Notes: generated from the letters alone by a model not told the origin. A stretch of 64,000 nucleotides of DNA from Streptomyces sp. TG1A-60 (GCF_037201975.1 NZ_CP147520.1:6324001-6388000); one strand, 5' to 3'. Positions 17,435-27,720 are shown, counted from the first letter of the stretch. Numbers and translations: made by a program.

Positions 17435-18301
17435 ATGCAGGGCACGATCGACGGCTTCAGCTACGGACTCGTCACACCGGTGGTGGCCTATCTCATGGCC
17501 TGCCTCGGGGGCGCGCTCGGCCTGCGCTGCACCACCAGGTCGATGTTCGCCGACGGCCGCCTGCGGATCGGCTGGCTGGCGCTGGGCTCGGCGGCCATCG
17601 GCTCCGGCATATGGACCATGCACTTCGTCGCGATGATGGGGTTCAAGGTCCTGCAGACCCCGATCCACTACGACCCGCTGACGACGTTCGCGAGCCTCGC
17701 CGTCGCGATCGTCATGGTCGGCATCGGGATCTTCATGGTCGGCTCCAAGGGGGCGAACGGAGCCGCGCTCTTCACCGGCGGCACCGTCACCGGCCTCGGC
17801 ATGGCCTCCATGCACTACCTGGGCATGGCGGGAATGCGCCTCAACGGCACGCTGCAGTACAACACCCTCACGGTGGCCGCCTCGGTCGTCATCGCCGTGG
17901 TGGCCGCGATCGCCGCCCTGTGGGCCGCCGGGCAGATCCGCGGCTTCCTGTGGAGCGTGGGCGCCAGTCTCGTCATGGGGGTCGCGGTCAGCGGCATGCA
18001 CTACACGGGTATGGCCGCCCTCAGCGTCCACCTGCACAGCGCGTCGCCCGCCCCGGTCGAGGGCTCCTCGTCCGCCGCCCTGCTCGCCCCGCTGATGATC
18101 GGCCCGCTGGTCTTCCTGCTCCTCGCGGGCGTCGTCGTGATGTTCGACCCGTTCATGATCATGTACAGGTTCCACGCCCACCCCGTCGAGCGGCGGCCGG
18201 GCATCCCGGCCCAGGCAACCGCCCACACCTGCCGACGCCAGGAGTCCCACACCGCTCACAAGCACCGCGAGCGGAGTTCCCGCACCCCGCAGCGCCGCTG
18301 A
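17435..18301 (+). CDS. MHYT-domain integral membrane protein
   Basis: A 288-residue membrane protein with seven hydrophobic segments and three MHYT-type motifs: WTMHFVAMMG, SMHYLGMAGM and GMHYTGMAAL. MHYT domains are proposed to coordinate metal and sense O2, CO or NO. There is no attached GGDEF, EAL or kinase domain; the C-terminus is only a ~50-residue basic, His/Arg-rich tail. ATG 17435 is chosen because the first helix begins soon after; an upstream in-frame ATG at 17282 would add 51 residues of poor composition. Confidence 0.8.
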   Translation: MQGTIDGFSYGLVTPVVAYLMACLGGALGLRCTTRSMFADGRLRIGWLALGSAAIGSGIWTMHFVAMMGFKVLQTPIHYDPLTTFASLAVAIVMVGIGIFMVGSKGANGAALFTGGTVTGLGMASMHYLGMAGMRLNGTLQYNTLTVAASVVIAVVAAIAALWAAGQIRGFLWSVGASLVMGVAVSGMHYTGMAALSVHLHSASPAPVEGSSSAALLAPLMIGPLVFLLLAGVVVMFDPFMIMYRFHAHPVERRPGIPAQATAHTCRRQESHTAHKHRERSSRTPQRR

Positions 18302-18364
18302 CCGCGCTCCCGGGAAACCACTGATCGGAGCCCGTTGTCAGTGCGGGGCCGTACGGTGGATTGC

Positions 18365-20494
18365 ATGCGGCCCGTTTCCAAGATCGAACGCACGGTGGCG
18401 CCCTTCGAGGTCGTCAGTCCCTACCAGCCGAGCGGCGACCAGCCCACGGCCATCGCCGAGCTCGCCCAGCGCATCGGAGCGGGTGAGAAGGACGTCGTCC
18501 TGCTCGGCGCGACCGGCACCGGCAAGTCCGCCACCACCGCGTGGATGATCGAGAAGCTCCAGCGCCCCACCCTCGTGATGGCGCCGAACAAGACCCTGGC
18601 CGCCCAGCTGGCCAACGAGTTCCGCGAGCTGCTGCCGAACAACGCCGTCGAGTACTTCGTCTCGTACTACGACTACTACCAGCCAGAGGCCTACGTCCCA
18701 CAGTCGGACACCTACATCGAGAAGGACTCCTCGATCAACGAGGAGGTCGAACGCCTGCGCCACTCCGCGACGAACTCGCTGCTCACCCGCCGCGACGTGG
18801 TCGTGGTCGCCTCCGTCTCCTGCATCTACGGCCTCGGTACGCCGCAGGAGTACGTGGACCGCATGGTCCCGCTCAGGGTCGGCGACGAGTTCGACCGGGA
18901 CGAGCTGCTGCGCCGCTTCGTGGACATCCAGTACACGCGCAACGACCTGGCGTTCACCCGCGGCACCTTCCGCGTCCGCGGCGACACCGTCGAGATCTTC
19001 CCGGTGTACGAGGAGCTCGCCGTCCGCATCGAGATGTTCGGTGACGAGATCGAGGCCCTCTCCACCCTCCACCCGCTCACCGGCGAGATCATCAGCGACG
19101 ACGAGCAGTTGTACGTCTTCCCGGCCTCCCACTACGTCGCCGGCCCCGAGCGTCTGGAGCGCGCCGCCGACGACATCGAGAAGGAACTCGGCGAGCGCCT
19201 CGCCGAGCTGGAGAAGCAGGGCAAGCTCCTGGAGGCCCAGCGGCTGCGCATGCGCACGACGTACGACCTGGAGATGCTCCGCCAGATCGGCTCCTGCTCC
19301 GGCGTGGAGAACTACTCGATGCACTTCGACGGCCGCGAGCCCGGCTCACCGCCGAACACCCTGCTGGACTACTTCCCGGACGACTTCCTCCTCGTCATCG
19401 ACGAGTCCCATGTGACCGTGCCGCAGATCGGTGCGATGTACGAGGGCGACGCCTCCCGCAAGCGCACCCTCGTCGACCACGGCTTCCGGCTGCCGTCCGC
19501 CCTGGACAACCGCCCCCTGAAGTGGGAGGAGTTCCAGGAGCGCGTCGGCCAGACGGTCTACCTCTCGGCGACCCCCGGTCAGTACGAGCTGTCCCGCTCG
19601 GACGGCCATGTCGAGCAGATCATCCGTCCCACCGGCCTGGTCGACCCCGAAGTCGTCGTCAAGCCCACCGAGGGGCAGATCGACGACCTGGTGCACGAGA
19701 TCCGGGCACGCACCGAGAAGGACGAGCGCGTCCTCGTCACCACCCTCACCAAGAAGATGGCCGAGGACCTCACCGACTACTTCCTGGAACTCGGCATCCA
19801 GGTCCGCTATCTCCACAGCGACGTCGACACCCTCCGTCGCGTCGAACTGCTGCGCGAGCTGCGCGCCGGAGAGTACGACGTCCTGGTGGGCATCAACCTC
19901 CTCAGGGAGGGCCTCGACCTTCCCGAGGTCTCCCTGGTGGCGATTCTCGACGCCGACAAGGAGGGCTTCCTGCGCTCCGGGACCTCGCTGATCCAGACCA
20001 TCGGCCGCGCGGCGCGCAATGTGTCGGGCCAGGTCCACATGTACGCCGACAAGATCACCCCGGCGATGGAGAAGGCCATCGACGAGACCAACCGGCGCCG
20101 GGAGAAGCAGGTCGCGTACAACAAGGCGAACGGCGTCGACCCCCAGCCGCTGCGCAAGAAGATCAACGACATCGTGGCGCAGATCGCCCGTGAGGACGTC
20201 GACACCGAGCAGCTGCTCGGCACGGGCTACCGCAGGGGCAAGGACGGCAAGAGCGCCAGGTCCCCCGTGCCCTCCCTCGGAGGCAAGGGGACCAGGTCCT
20301 CCGAGGGCAAGGCCAAGGAGACCGTCCCGACCGACCGCCCCGCGGCCGACCTCGCCCAGCAGATCGAGGAGATGGCGGAGCGGATGCGCGCGGCAGCCGC
20401 CGATCTGCAGTTCGAGATCGCCGCCCGGCTGCGTGACGAGGTCTCCGAGATGAAGAGGGAACTGCGGCAGATGAAGGAGGCGGGCCTGGCCTGA
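18365..20494 (+). CDS. uvrB: Excinuclease ABC subunit B
   Basis: The 709-residue UvrB helicase-like subunit receives damaged DNA from UvrA and recruits UvrC. Walker A is [11 protein letters not shown] (residues ~53-63). The beta-hairpin is [12 protein letters not shown], Walker B is [11 protein letters not shown], motif V/VI are [16 protein letters not shown] and QTIGRAARN, and the C-terminal UvrC-binding coiled coil is [21 protein letters not shown] Lys/Gly/Ser-rich linker of about 45 residues precedes the coiled coil. ATG 18365 matches the family N-terminus. All three excinuclease genes occur in this window. Confidence 0.97.
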   Translation: MRPVSKIERTVAPFEVVSPYQPSGDQPTAIAELAQRIGAGEKDVVLLGATGTGKSATTAWMIEKLQRPTLVMAPNKTLAAQLANEFRELLPNNAVEYFVSYYDYYQPEAYVPQSDTYIEKDSSINEEVERLRHSATNSLLTRRDVVVVASVSCIYGLGTPQEYVDRMVPLRVGDEFDRDELLRRFVDIQYTRNDLAFTRGTFRVRGDTVEIFPVYEELAVRIEMFGDEIEALSTLHPLTGEIISDDEQLYVFPASHYVAGPERLERAADDIEKELGERLAELEKQGKLLEAQRLRMRTTYDLEMLRQIGSCSGVENYSMHFDGREPGSPPNTLLDYFPDDFLLVIDESHVTVPQIGAMYEGDASRKRTLVDHGFRLPSALDNRPLKWEEFQERVGQTVYLSATPGQYELSRSDGHVEQIIRPTGLVDPEVVVKPTEGQIDDLVHEIRARTEKDERVLVTTLTKKMAEDLTDYFLELGIQVRYLHSDVDTLRRVELLRELRAGEYDVLVGINLLREGLDLPEVSLVAILDADKEGFLRSGTSLIQTIGRAARNVSGQVHMYADKITPAMEKAIDETNRRREKQVAYNKANGVDPQPLRKKINDIVAQIAREDVDTEQLLGTGYRRGKDGKSARSPVPSLGGKGTRSSEGKAKETVPTDRPAADLAQQIEEMAERMRAAAADLQFEIAARLRDEVSEMKRELRQMKEAGLA

Positions 20495-20665
20495 CGGCCC
20501 CGGTCAGCGCGGGGAAGAGATCCTGCCCCCGGCACGGGCGCGCCGTGTTGCAAGACCGACACGAAGTGCGACACCGGCTGCGGCAATGTCAGTGCCGCTG
20601 CGTAAGGTGCTGCACATCCGTGGACTCCGCGGAAGCGGGGGACAGTTCGAGAGGGGAATCAGCGC

Positions 20666-21241
20666 GTGACCGTCAACATGACCAAGGGTCAGGCCATCAG
20701 TCTGCAGAAGCACGACGGCGGCAACCTGACCGCGGTGCGCATGGGTCTCGGCTGGCAGGCTGCTCCCCGGCGCGGCCTGTTCGGCTCCCGCACCCGCGAG
20801 ATCGACCTCGACGCCTCCGCCGTGCTGTTCGCGGACAAGCAGCCCGTCGACGTCGTCTTCTTCCGCCACCTGGTGAGCGACGACGGCTCCGTCCGTCACA
20901 CCGGCGACAACCTCGTCGGCGGTGTCGGCGCAGGCGACGACGAGGCGATCCTCGTCGACCTGGCCCGGGTCCCGGTCCACATCGACCAGATCGTCTTCAC
21001 CGTCAACTCCTTCACGGGCCAGACCTTCCAGGAAGTGCAGAACGCGTTCTGCCGCCTGGTCGACGAGACCAACGGCCAGGAGCTCGCGCGTTACACCCTC
21101 GCGGGCGGCGGCCAGTACACGGCCCAGATCATGGCCAAGGTTCACCGCGCGGGCACGGGCTGGCAGATGACCGCCATCGGCTCGCCCGCAAACGGCCGCA
21201 CCTTCCAGGACCTGATGCCGGCGATCGTGCCGGTCCTGTAG
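20666..21241 (+). CDS. TerD-family protein
   Basis: A 191-residue cytoplasmic Ca2+-binding TerD domain protein. The motif HTGDNLVGGVGAGDDEAILV includes the acidic calcium loop, followed by RVPVHIDQIVFTVNSFTGQT. TerD proteins belong to a stress-response system linked to tellurite, phage and oxidative stress tolerance. The GTG start follows GAGGGG. It is followed after 45 bp by a second TerD-domain gene and then terC, so the three probably form one functional module. Confidence 0.9.
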   Translation: MTVNMTKGQAISLQKHDGGNLTAVRMGLGWQAAPRRGLFGSRTREIDLDASAVLFADKQPVDVVFFRHLVSDDGSVRHTGDNLVGGVGAGDDEAILVDLARVPVHIDQIVFTVNSFTGQTFQEVQNAFCRLVDETNGQELARYTLAGGGQYTAQIMAKVHRAGTGWQMTAIGSPANGRTFQDLMPAIVPVL

Positions 21242-21286
21242 GCAGCCCGACGCACCACGCAGGAAGCGACACAGGGGGACGAGTCG

Positions 21287-23347
21287 ATGACGGCCGAGCT
21301 GGTCCGGGGGCAGAACCATCCGCTGCCCGAGGTCCGACTGGAGATCCGCGTCGCGGCCGGCACGCCGATCGTGGCCGGAGCCACCCTCGTCGACGAGCAC
21401 GGCCGGGTGCGCGGCGTGGAGTGGATCGCCCACCCGGGGGCGCCCACCCTGCCGGGCATCGAGGTGTCCCAGCAGGCGGCGGCCGACCACCGCCTCGCCG
21501 TGGACCTCGACGCCGTGGCGCCGTCCGTGCACCGGCTGACCGTGCTGCTAGCCCTGCCGTCCGGGACCGGCGGCCCGGCGCGATTCGGCACCGTCGCCGC
21601 GCCTTTCGTCGCGGTCACCGGCCTCGACGGCACCGAGGTCGCCAGCTACACGATCACCGACCTGGAGGCGGAGTCCGCCGTCATCGCCCTTGAGCTGTAC
21701 CGCAGGCAGGGCGCCTGGAAGGTCCGCGCGGTCGGCCAGGGGTACGCGGGCGGCCTCGCGGAGCTGCTCACCGACCAGGGCCTGCCCGAGGCCCAGCAGC
21801 TCGCCGGCCGCATCCACGAGGCCGTGGCCCGGGGCCTCGCCCGCTCGGTGGCCACGCCCCCGCCCCGCCCGCCGGACACGGACCGCTCCCGCCAGACGAC
21901 CGCACCCGCAGCGGGCCCCGACCAGGCCCACGGCGGTACGCCACCCCAGGGCGTGACCGGGAGCACATCACCGCAGCGGGGAGACCGACCCACCTCCCCG
22001 TACGGCAGCACGCCCCCGTACGGCGCCCACGCCGCCACGCCGCCCGACCATGCGGCGGCCCAACACGGTGGCCCCGATCCGGTCGACCCGTCCAGCGGTA
22101 CCCACCCCGCCGCGCCCACCGCCGGCGGCTCCGTCGACTACGCTCACCCCCGCCGCCGGACCACCGCATCGCCGCCGCCCCCGCCGACCGCGCGTTCGGC
22201 CCAGCCGGGACAGCCCGCGCAGCCCGTCGCCGGTGACGCGACCGGCTGGTCCATGGACGAGCGGCTCTACAACCAGGTGTGGGGCATGTTCGAGGATCTG
22301 TCCCGCACCACCGCCGCTTACCGCAGCGCCGTCGACTTCGCCGAGTCGCGCATGGAGCAGGAGCTCGACAAGGTCCTCTCCGACCCGCGCAGCCGCATCG
22401 GCGGTCAGGGCGACGCCGCGCGAGAGGCCGCCCGTGACAAGCACGCCCAGCTCGTCGACCAGGCCAGGACCGCTCTCGACCGCGACCTCGTCCAGCTCCG
22501 GGCCGAGGCCGAGGTCGTCGAGCCCGCGCTGCCCCCGGCGTACGCGAGCTGGGACAACCCGGTCTGGCACGGCTACCGGGTGCCGATGGAGATCCCGATG
22601 GCCCTGCGCCTCGGCGACCTCCGGCTGCCGGAGAGCGAGGGCGTGCGCATCCCGATGCTGGTCCGGTTGCCGCTGGAGCGCGGCCTGTGGGTGGACAGCG
22701 GCCGCTCAGGTTCCCGCGACGCGCTCGTCGACGCCGACGAACTGCGCCGTCTGGCGCTGGACACGGCGGTGTCGCTCGCGGCACGCCTGCTCGCCGTCCA
22801 TCCGCCGGGCGAGTTCGCGGTGCACGTCGTCGACGCGGCCGGGGCCGCTTCCTCCGCGCTGGCACCGCTGGTGCAGACCGGTGTGCTCGCCGGGCCGCCC
22901 GCCGCCGGGGCCGCGGGAGCCTCGGACGTCCTGGGGCGGCTCACCCAGCGGGTCGACCTCGTGCAGATGGCGGTGCGCGGCGACGCGGCCGACTCACTGC
23001 CCCCCGGCCTCGACACGGCCGAGCAACTGCTGATCGTCAATGACTTCCCGCACGGTTTCGACGACCGCGCCGTGACCCAGCTCCGCTACCTCGCGGACGA
23101 GGGCCCGGCCGTGGGCGTCCATCTGATGATGGTCGCGGACCGGCAGGACGCCGTCGCGTACGGGCCGCTGCTGGACCCGCTGTGGCGTTCGCTGCTGCGA
23201 CTCACGCCGACCCCCGACGACCACCTCGCCGACCCCTGGGTCGGGCACGCGTGGACGTACGAGCCGTCGAGCGTCCCACCCGGCAGTCGGGTTCTGCACC
23301 ACGTACTGGACCGGGTCGCCGACGCCCGCCGCTCCTGGAACCGCTGA
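21287..23347 (+). CDS. TerD domain fused to a degenerate FtsK/HerA-like domain
   Basis: A 686-residue multidomain protein. Residues ~1-190 form a TerD-type beta-sandwich (ITDLEAESAVIALELYRRQG, WKVRAVGQGYAGGL). About 190-320 is a Pro/Gly/Thr-rich linker. From ~325 an alpha-helical segment leads into a domain resembling the FtsK/SpoIIIE motor core, with LLIVNDFPHGFDDRAVTQL as a Walker-B-like strand and RYLADEGPAVGVHLMMVADR as the following conserved region. No GxxxxGK[ST] P-loop is present. It may act as a structural partner in the Ter membrane complex; this is inference. Strongly linked to the flanking terD and terC. Confidence 0.75.
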   Translation: MTAELVRGQNHPLPEVRLEIRVAAGTPIVAGATLVDEHGRVRGVEWIAHPGAPTLPGIEVSQQAAADHRLAVDLDAVAPSVHRLTVLLALPSGTGGPARFGTVAAPFVAVTGLDGTEVASYTITDLEAESAVIALELYRRQGAWKVRAVGQGYAGGLAELLTDQGLPEAQQLAGRIHEAVARGLARSVATPPPRPPDTDRSRQTTAPAAGPDQAHGGTPPQGVTGSTSPQRGDRPTSPYGSTPPYGAHAATPPDHAAAQHGGPDPVDPSSGTHPAAPTAGGSVDYAHPRRRTTASPPPPPTARSAQPGQPAQPVAGDATGWSMDERLYNQVWGMFEDLSRTTAAYRSAVDFAESRMEQELDKVLSDPRSRIGGQGDAAREAARDKHAQLVDQARTALDRDLVQLRAEAEVVEPALPPAYASWDNPVWHGYRVPMEIPMALRLGDLRLPESEGVRIPMLVRLPLERGLWVDSGRSGSRDALVDADELRRLALDTAVSLAARLLAVHPPGEFAVHVVDAAGAASSALAPLVQTGVLAGPPAAGAAGASDVLGRLTQRVDLVQMAVRGDAADSLPPGLDTAEQLLIVNDFPHGFDDRAVTQLRYLADEGPAVGVHLMMVADRQDAVAYGPLLDPLWRSLLRLTPTPDDHLADPWVGHAWTYEPSSVPPGSRVLHHVLDRVADARRSWNR

Positions 23348-23454
23348 CGTCCCACCCCGTACCAAGCGCTCGTAAAGCCATCCGACCAGTGGTTTTGATG
23401 CTTTCTCTGCCTCGCTCTTTACCTAATCTTGGTGATTGGGGTACTCTTTTCGGA

Positions 23455-23622
23455 CGGAGGGGAGTACTCCCTACATGCTGCGGCGCACCCGTCAATACGG
23501 ATCGATCCGATCCCGGGGCGTCGGCCCGGCGACACCAGGCGGTGTGGAACGCCCTGGAGGACCGGGTGGAAGAGACCTCCGGCAGCGACGACGCTGAATT
23601 TGCCGTTACGTACTGCCGGAGG
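23455..23622 (+). promoter_or_regulatory. yybP-ykoY (manganese) riboswitch with RBS-sequestering expression platform
   Basis: P1 is formed by CGGAGG (23455-23460) and CCTCCG (23576-23581). The conserved first loop GGGGAGTA follows directly after the 5' strand (about 23459-23466). CGTCAATACG (23490-23499) matches the conserved internal segment, and GGAAGAGACC (23568-23577) matches the conserved third-loop motif. Downstream, CCTCCGGCAG (23576-23585) is perfectly complementary to CTGCCGGAGG (23613-23622), which contains the ribosome-binding site of terC. When Mn2+ stabilises P1, the RBS would be released; without metal it would be paired. This aptamer class is known to precede TerC/Alx-type genes. 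Confidence 0.82.
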
Positions 23623-23626
23623 CGCA

Positions 23627-24628
23627 GTGGATGTTTCCACGACCCTATGGGTCCTGACAGTTGTGGGCCTTGCCGCCCTCATCGCGGTCGACTTCTTCAT
23701 CGGCCGCAAGCCACATGACGTGTCCATCAAGGAAGCCGGAATCTGGACGGTCGTCTGGATCGTCCTGGCCGCCCTGTTCGGACTCGGGCTGTTCGTCCTC
23801 GCCGGCGGCCAGCCGGCCGGAGAGTTCTTCGCGGGCTTCATCACCGAGAAGTCCCTGAGCGTCGACAACCTCTTCGTCTTCGTCCTGATCATGGCGAAGT
23901 TCTCGGTGCCCTCGCAGTACCAGCAGCGGGTGCTGCTGGTCGGTGTGCTCATAGCTCTGGTGCTGCGCGCCATATTCATCGCCGCGGGCGCGGCGATCAT
24001 CGCCAGCTTCTCCTGGGTCTTCTACATCTTCGGCGCGTTCCTGATCTACACCGCCTGGAAGCTGATCCAGGAGGCCAGGGCGGACGAGCCGGAGGAGGAG
24101 TACGAGGAGAACAAGCTCCTCAAGGCCGTCGAGAAGCGCTTCGGTGTCGCCGACCGCTACCACGGCACCAAGCTGTGGATCGAGCAGAACGGCAAGCGCG
24201 TCATGACGCCGATGCTGGTCGTGATGCTCGCCATCGGTAGCACGGACATCCTCTTCGCATTGGACTCCATTCCGGCGATCTTCGGCCTGACCCAGGACCC
24301 GTACATCGTCTTCACGGCCAACGCGTTCGCGCTCATGGGCCTGCGACAGCTGTACTTCCTCATCGGCGGTCTGCTGAAGAAGCTGGTCCACCTGTCCTAC
24401 GGTCTGTCCGTGATCCTCGGCTTCATCGGCGTGAAGCTGGTGCTGCACGCCCTGCACGAGTCCGGGGTGCATGTCCCCGAGATCTCCATCCCGGTGTCGC
24501 TCGGCGTGATCTGCGCGGTCCTGGTCATCACCACGATCAGCAGCCTGATCGCCTCCAAGAAGCAGGCGGCGGCCGAGGCCGACCAGGAGAAGGACGAAGA
24601 CGCCGAGAAGGACAGCGTCGAGGCCTGA
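23627..24628 (+). CDS. TerC/Alx-family integral membrane protein
   Basis: A 333-residue protein with about nine membrane helices. Family signatures are EKSLSVDNLFVFVLIMAKF near residue 70 and AIGSTDILFALDSIPAIFG near 205, with the intramembrane acidic residues typical of TerC/Alx/YkoY. Relatives affect manganese homeostasis or metallate exported proteins. The C-terminus is an acidic Glu/Lys/Asp-rich tail. GTG 23627 lies just after GGAGG, which is part of the riboswitch switch helix. The upstream frame is aptamer, not protein. Confidence 0.88.
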   Translation: MDVSTTLWVLTVVGLAALIAVDFFIGRKPHDVSIKEAGIWTVVWIVLAALFGLGLFVLAGGQPAGEFFAGFITEKSLSVDNLFVFVLIMAKFSVPSQYQQRVLLVGVLIALVLRAIFIAAGAAIIASFSWVFYIFGAFLIYTAWKLIQEARADEPEEEYEENKLLKAVEKRFGVADRYHGTKLWIEQNGKRVMTPMLVVMLAIGSTDILFALDSIPAIFGLTQDPYIVFTANAFALMGLRQLYFLIGGLLKKLVHLSYGLSVILGFIGVKLVLHALHESGVHVPEISIPVSLGVICAVLVITTISSLIASKKQAAAEADQEKDEDAEKDSVEA

Positions 24629-24738
24629 CGGAGGCCGATACCGCAAGCACATCACTGATGGGTCGGGGCCCCGCACGACCGGAGACGCGGATCACCGCGT
24701 CGACCCGGAGTGCGAGGCTCCTTCCACGTCTGGCAGGC

Positions 24739-25655
24739 TCACCGCCTGCTCGCTCGACTCCGGTCGCCGGTGACGTGACGGACTGCCGTCGTCCCGGTGA
24801 CCGCGGTGGTCCTGCGCGCTCCCACCTGGAGTCGCGATCTGCCCGGCGTGGCCGGCGTGATCACCGAGGCCGACCACGCCGAGGCGCCGTCGGCGCGCAC
24901 CTCCGGGAACAGCGTCGGACTGCTGGGCCTTTGCGCTCGCCGATGTGGTCGGCCTCGCCGAGGGAGTCTCGCCCACCATCGAGTCCGGCGTCGGGGCGGC
25001 CCGGCCTGCCGCACACCGTCGTCGGTGTGATCATCGCGCTGCTCGTGCTGCTGCCCGAGCATGGGGAACATCCACAGCGCGGCGGCGGCGCAGCCCGTCA
25101 GACACATCGGGCGCCGCCCGTACCGGTCGCCGAGGACCGCCACCAGCGGCATCAGGGCGACCCTTCACCCACCACGGGGCCCAGGACGCAGGTCAGCATG
25201 ACGGTAGTACGGCTCACGCCGAGCCGTTCGGTCCCGTAGGAGAGGGGCCAGGTCGTCACCGAGTAGAAGATCGCGTATCCGATAGAGAGCGCCCCGGCCA
25301 TCAGCAGGACGAGGCGCCAGTGCCCGCGCACCACCTCGGCGAGCGGCACGCGCGCGTGGTCGTCGATCTCCAGGAACTGGAAGCTCTTCGTGAGCGACGA
25401 GCGCAGCCAGAGTGCCGCGACGGCCAGCACGCCCGCCGCCCAGAACGGTACCCGCCATCCCCAGGCGGCGAACTGCGCCTCCGTCAGGCCTGCCGACAGC
25501 GCCAGCATCACCCCGTTGGCCAGCAAAAATCCCACGGCGGACCCGACCTGCGGGAAGCCCGACCACAGCCACGCCGCTCGGCGGCGCGTGCTCGTGAGCG
25601 AGGCGGTCGCCAGTCGCAGCATGGAGGGCGGTTTCACAGCGCGTGCAGCGCGCAT
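24739..25655 (-). pseudogene. Decayed MFS transporter of the metabolite:H+ symporter (MHS) type
   Basis: The better preserved part (25152-25655) encodes LWSGFPQVGSAVGFLLANGV, WGWRVPFWAAGVLAVAAL and SIGYAIFYSVTTWPLSYGTE, typical of central helices in MHS-family transporters. The N-terminal helices are missing. Near 25152 the frame breaks; a shifted frame gives GDRYGRRPMCLTGCAAAALW, and further on LFPEVRADGASAW, the decayed equivalent of the usual 'LFPTRVRYSGAS' segment. At least one frameshift plus N-terminal loss makes this a remnant. No substrate can be assigned. Confidence 0.7.
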
Positions 25656-25745
25656 GCCGCGTCAACTGCCCACGGTGACGGGCGGCTACGGAGGCGCGCG
25701 GAGGCCCGTTCGACGTCGGTGCGTCCCAGGAGGCGTCAACGCGTC

Positions 25746-26792
25746 TCAGTAGGTCACGGTGATGCGCCGGGCGGGCCCGTCCACCCGGATCACACCTCCG
25801 TAGGGGATGACGAGCTGTGGGTCGGTGTGCCCGAAGTCCACGTCGAAGACGATCATGCTGTCGGGGGCGTACGTCCGCATGGCGCGCAGTACGGCCTCCC
25901 GCTGACCGGCCGCGTAACGGGCCGCCTCCTCGGGCGTGTTGGGCCGCTCGAAGGACCAGCTCTTGGGGCGGCCCATCAGCAGCGCGGCGAAGCGCCGGAG
26001 CAGGCCGCGCTCGCCCATATTCCGCAGGATGCGGAAGACCTCCTCGCCGCTCGGCAGTTCCTCCGAGGTCTCCAGGAAGAGCACACCGCCGTCGAGGACG
26101 GACAGGTCGCGCGGTACCTCGCGGTCGGCCATCAGCAGCCAGCCGAGGATCTCCAGACAGCCGCCCCACGTGCGCCCCTCCACCACACGCTCGGGGTTCA
26201 CCCAGGTCCATCCGGTGCCGGGCACGGTCTCCGGCTCCGCGTCGAAGGTCGCAGGGTCGGCCCAGTCGCGGTTGACGTCGTTGAAACGCTCGGCGGGGCG
26301 CAGCTCGTACGGCCCCGAGGTGAACAGCGCCGCGCGCAGGGAGTCGGCGGTCAGCCGGTCCATGGCGCCGGGCCGGCCCAGCGAGGTCATCACGGTGCCG
26401 CCGTGATAGCCCACGACACCGGCGTTGTACAGGAACGCCAGCAGGTTCGTGTTGTCGCTCATGCCGAAGAACGGCTTGGGACGGTCCCGCAGCAACTCCC
26501 GGTCGAGCAGCGGCAGCACGCTGATCTGGTCGTCGCCGCCGATGGATGTGAAGACGGCCTTGACGTCCGGGTCGGCGAAGGCCGCGTGGATGTCGTCGGC
26601 CCGCTCCCGCGGCGTCGTGCCCATCTTCCGGGTCGTCGGGTACTCGACCGGTTCGAGGCCGTACTCCTCGCGCAGCCGCTCCAGGCCCAGTTCGTAAGGG
26701 CGCGGGAACAGCTCCGGCAGACCGGCGGACGGCGATATGACGGCTACGCGATCGCCGGGGGCGGGCTTCGGAGGACACGAGGGGGGTGTCAT
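25746..26792 (-). CDS. S66-family LD-carboxypeptidase/MccF-like peptidase
   Basis: A 348-residue soluble serine peptidase of family S66, which includes cytoplasmic LD-carboxypeptidases for murein recycling and MccF immunity proteins. The N-terminal strand is [18 protein letters not shown]. The nucleophile is Ser112 in [11 protein letters not shown], a Glu candidate lies in [12 protein letters not shown] (about 240), and the His candidate is in [17 protein letters not shown] near the C-terminus. The long '[21 protein letters not shown]' region is closer to MccF-like than to classical LdcA members. Either peptidoglycan recycling or detoxification is possible. Confidence 0.82.
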   Translation of the reverse strand: MTPPSCPPKPAPGDRVAVISPSAGLPELFPRPYELGLERLREEYGLEPVEYPTTRKMGTTPRERADDIHAAFADPDVKAVFTSIGGDDQISVLPLLDRELLRDRPKPFFGMSDNTNLLAFLYNAGVVGYHGGTVMTSLGRPGAMDRLTADSLRAALFTSGPYELRPAERFNDVNRDWADPATFDAEPETVPGTGWTWVNPERVVEGRTWGGCLEILGWLLMADREVPRDLSVLDGGVLFLETSEELPSGEEVFRILRNMGERGLLRRFAALLMGRPKSWSFERPNTPEEAARYAAGQREAVLRAMRTYAPDSMIVFDVDFGHTDPQLVIPYGGVIRVDGPARRITVTY

Positions 26793-26893
26793 GTGGGGAG
26801 GGTACGGCCTCTCACCGTGCTGTTCACCGTGATAAACCGGGTCCGAGCAGCGGTCCCCGGCGGGCCGCGCACCCCGAACGGACCGGAGGAAAC

Positions 26894-27367
26894 GTGCCCC
26901 GCACCCTGGCCAACGCCCCGATCATGATTCTCAACGGCCCCAACCTGAACCTTCTGGGGCAGCGGCAGCCCGAGATCTACGGTTCCGACACGCTCGCCGA
27001 CGTCGAGGCGCTGTGCGCGAAGGCGGCGGCGGCGCACGGCGGCACGGTGGACTTCCGGCAGTCCAACCACGAGGGCGAACTGGTCGACTGGATCCACGAG
27101 GCGCGGCTCAACCACTCCGGCATCGTCATCAACCCCGGTGCCTACTCGCACACCTCCGTGGCCATCCTGGACGCCCTCAACACGTGCGACGGGATGCCCG
27201 TGCTGGAGGTCCACATCTCCAACATCCACCGGCGCGAGACGTTCCGGCACCACTCCTATGTCTCCCTGCGCGCCGACGGGGTCATCGCCGGGTGCGGGGT
27301 GCAGGGCTATGTGTTCGGCGTGGAGCGGGTCGCCGTGCTGGTGGGTACGGGGAAGGCCGAGGCCTAG
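26894..27367 (+). CDS. aroQ: Type II 3-dehydroquinate dehydratase
   Basis: A 157-residue enzyme of the shikimate pathway that dehydrates 3-dehydroquinate to 3-dehydroshikimate; the protein usually forms a dodecamer. Catalytic features are [19 protein letters not shown] (Asn and the active-site Tyr plus the lid Arg), [16 protein letters not shown], and [19 protein letters not shown] with the catalytic His. GTG 26894 is preceded by GGAGGA. It is divergent from the S66 peptidase and not in an aro operon; the type II enzyme is also used for catabolic quinate degradation, but no such genes are nearby. Confidence 0.93.
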   Translation: MPRTLANAPIMILNGPNLNLLGQRQPEIYGSDTLADVEALCAKAAAAHGGTVDFRQSNHEGELVDWIHEARLNHSGIVINPGAYSHTSVAILDALNTCDGMPVLEVHISNIHRRETFRHHSYVSLRADGVIAGCGVQGYVFGVERVAVLVGTGKAEA

Positions 27368-27720
27368 CAGCGTCGACTTGCCGGAGCGACACCAGGTCGT
27401 TGAGGAGGGGCGGCACCTGTCGGCGTACCGCCTGGGGAGCACGACGTGCCGCAGCGCCTGCCGGTTGGCGGGGCGTGCCGGAGGGCATCGCGGGAGAGTG
27501 CGGGCGGGGCCGCCGGCCGAGGGCGGGGATGGAGAGGCCGGCGGCCCGTCCGCGCGGGAGCCGTCATCCCGTGCGGACCTGCCTCCAGTGGACTACGCCA
27601 CGGGGTGCGACGGGAGCGCGCGCGTGCCACCGGCGCGTGCGTTCGATTCACACGGGGCGCGTGCGAGGTCCGCCGCGCCCGGGGCGGGCGGCTCACCGGC
27701 TGCCGTTCGGCGCGGGGGGG
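27368..27720. other. 353-bp gap between convergent aroQ and the MBL-fold gene; no gene seen
   Basis: Very G+C-rich sequence with no open frame showing convincing codon usage or family resemblance, and no strong hairpin followed by a U-tract. It contains several GCGCGCG-type runs. It may contain the transcription ends of the convergent genes. Confidence 0.4.
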
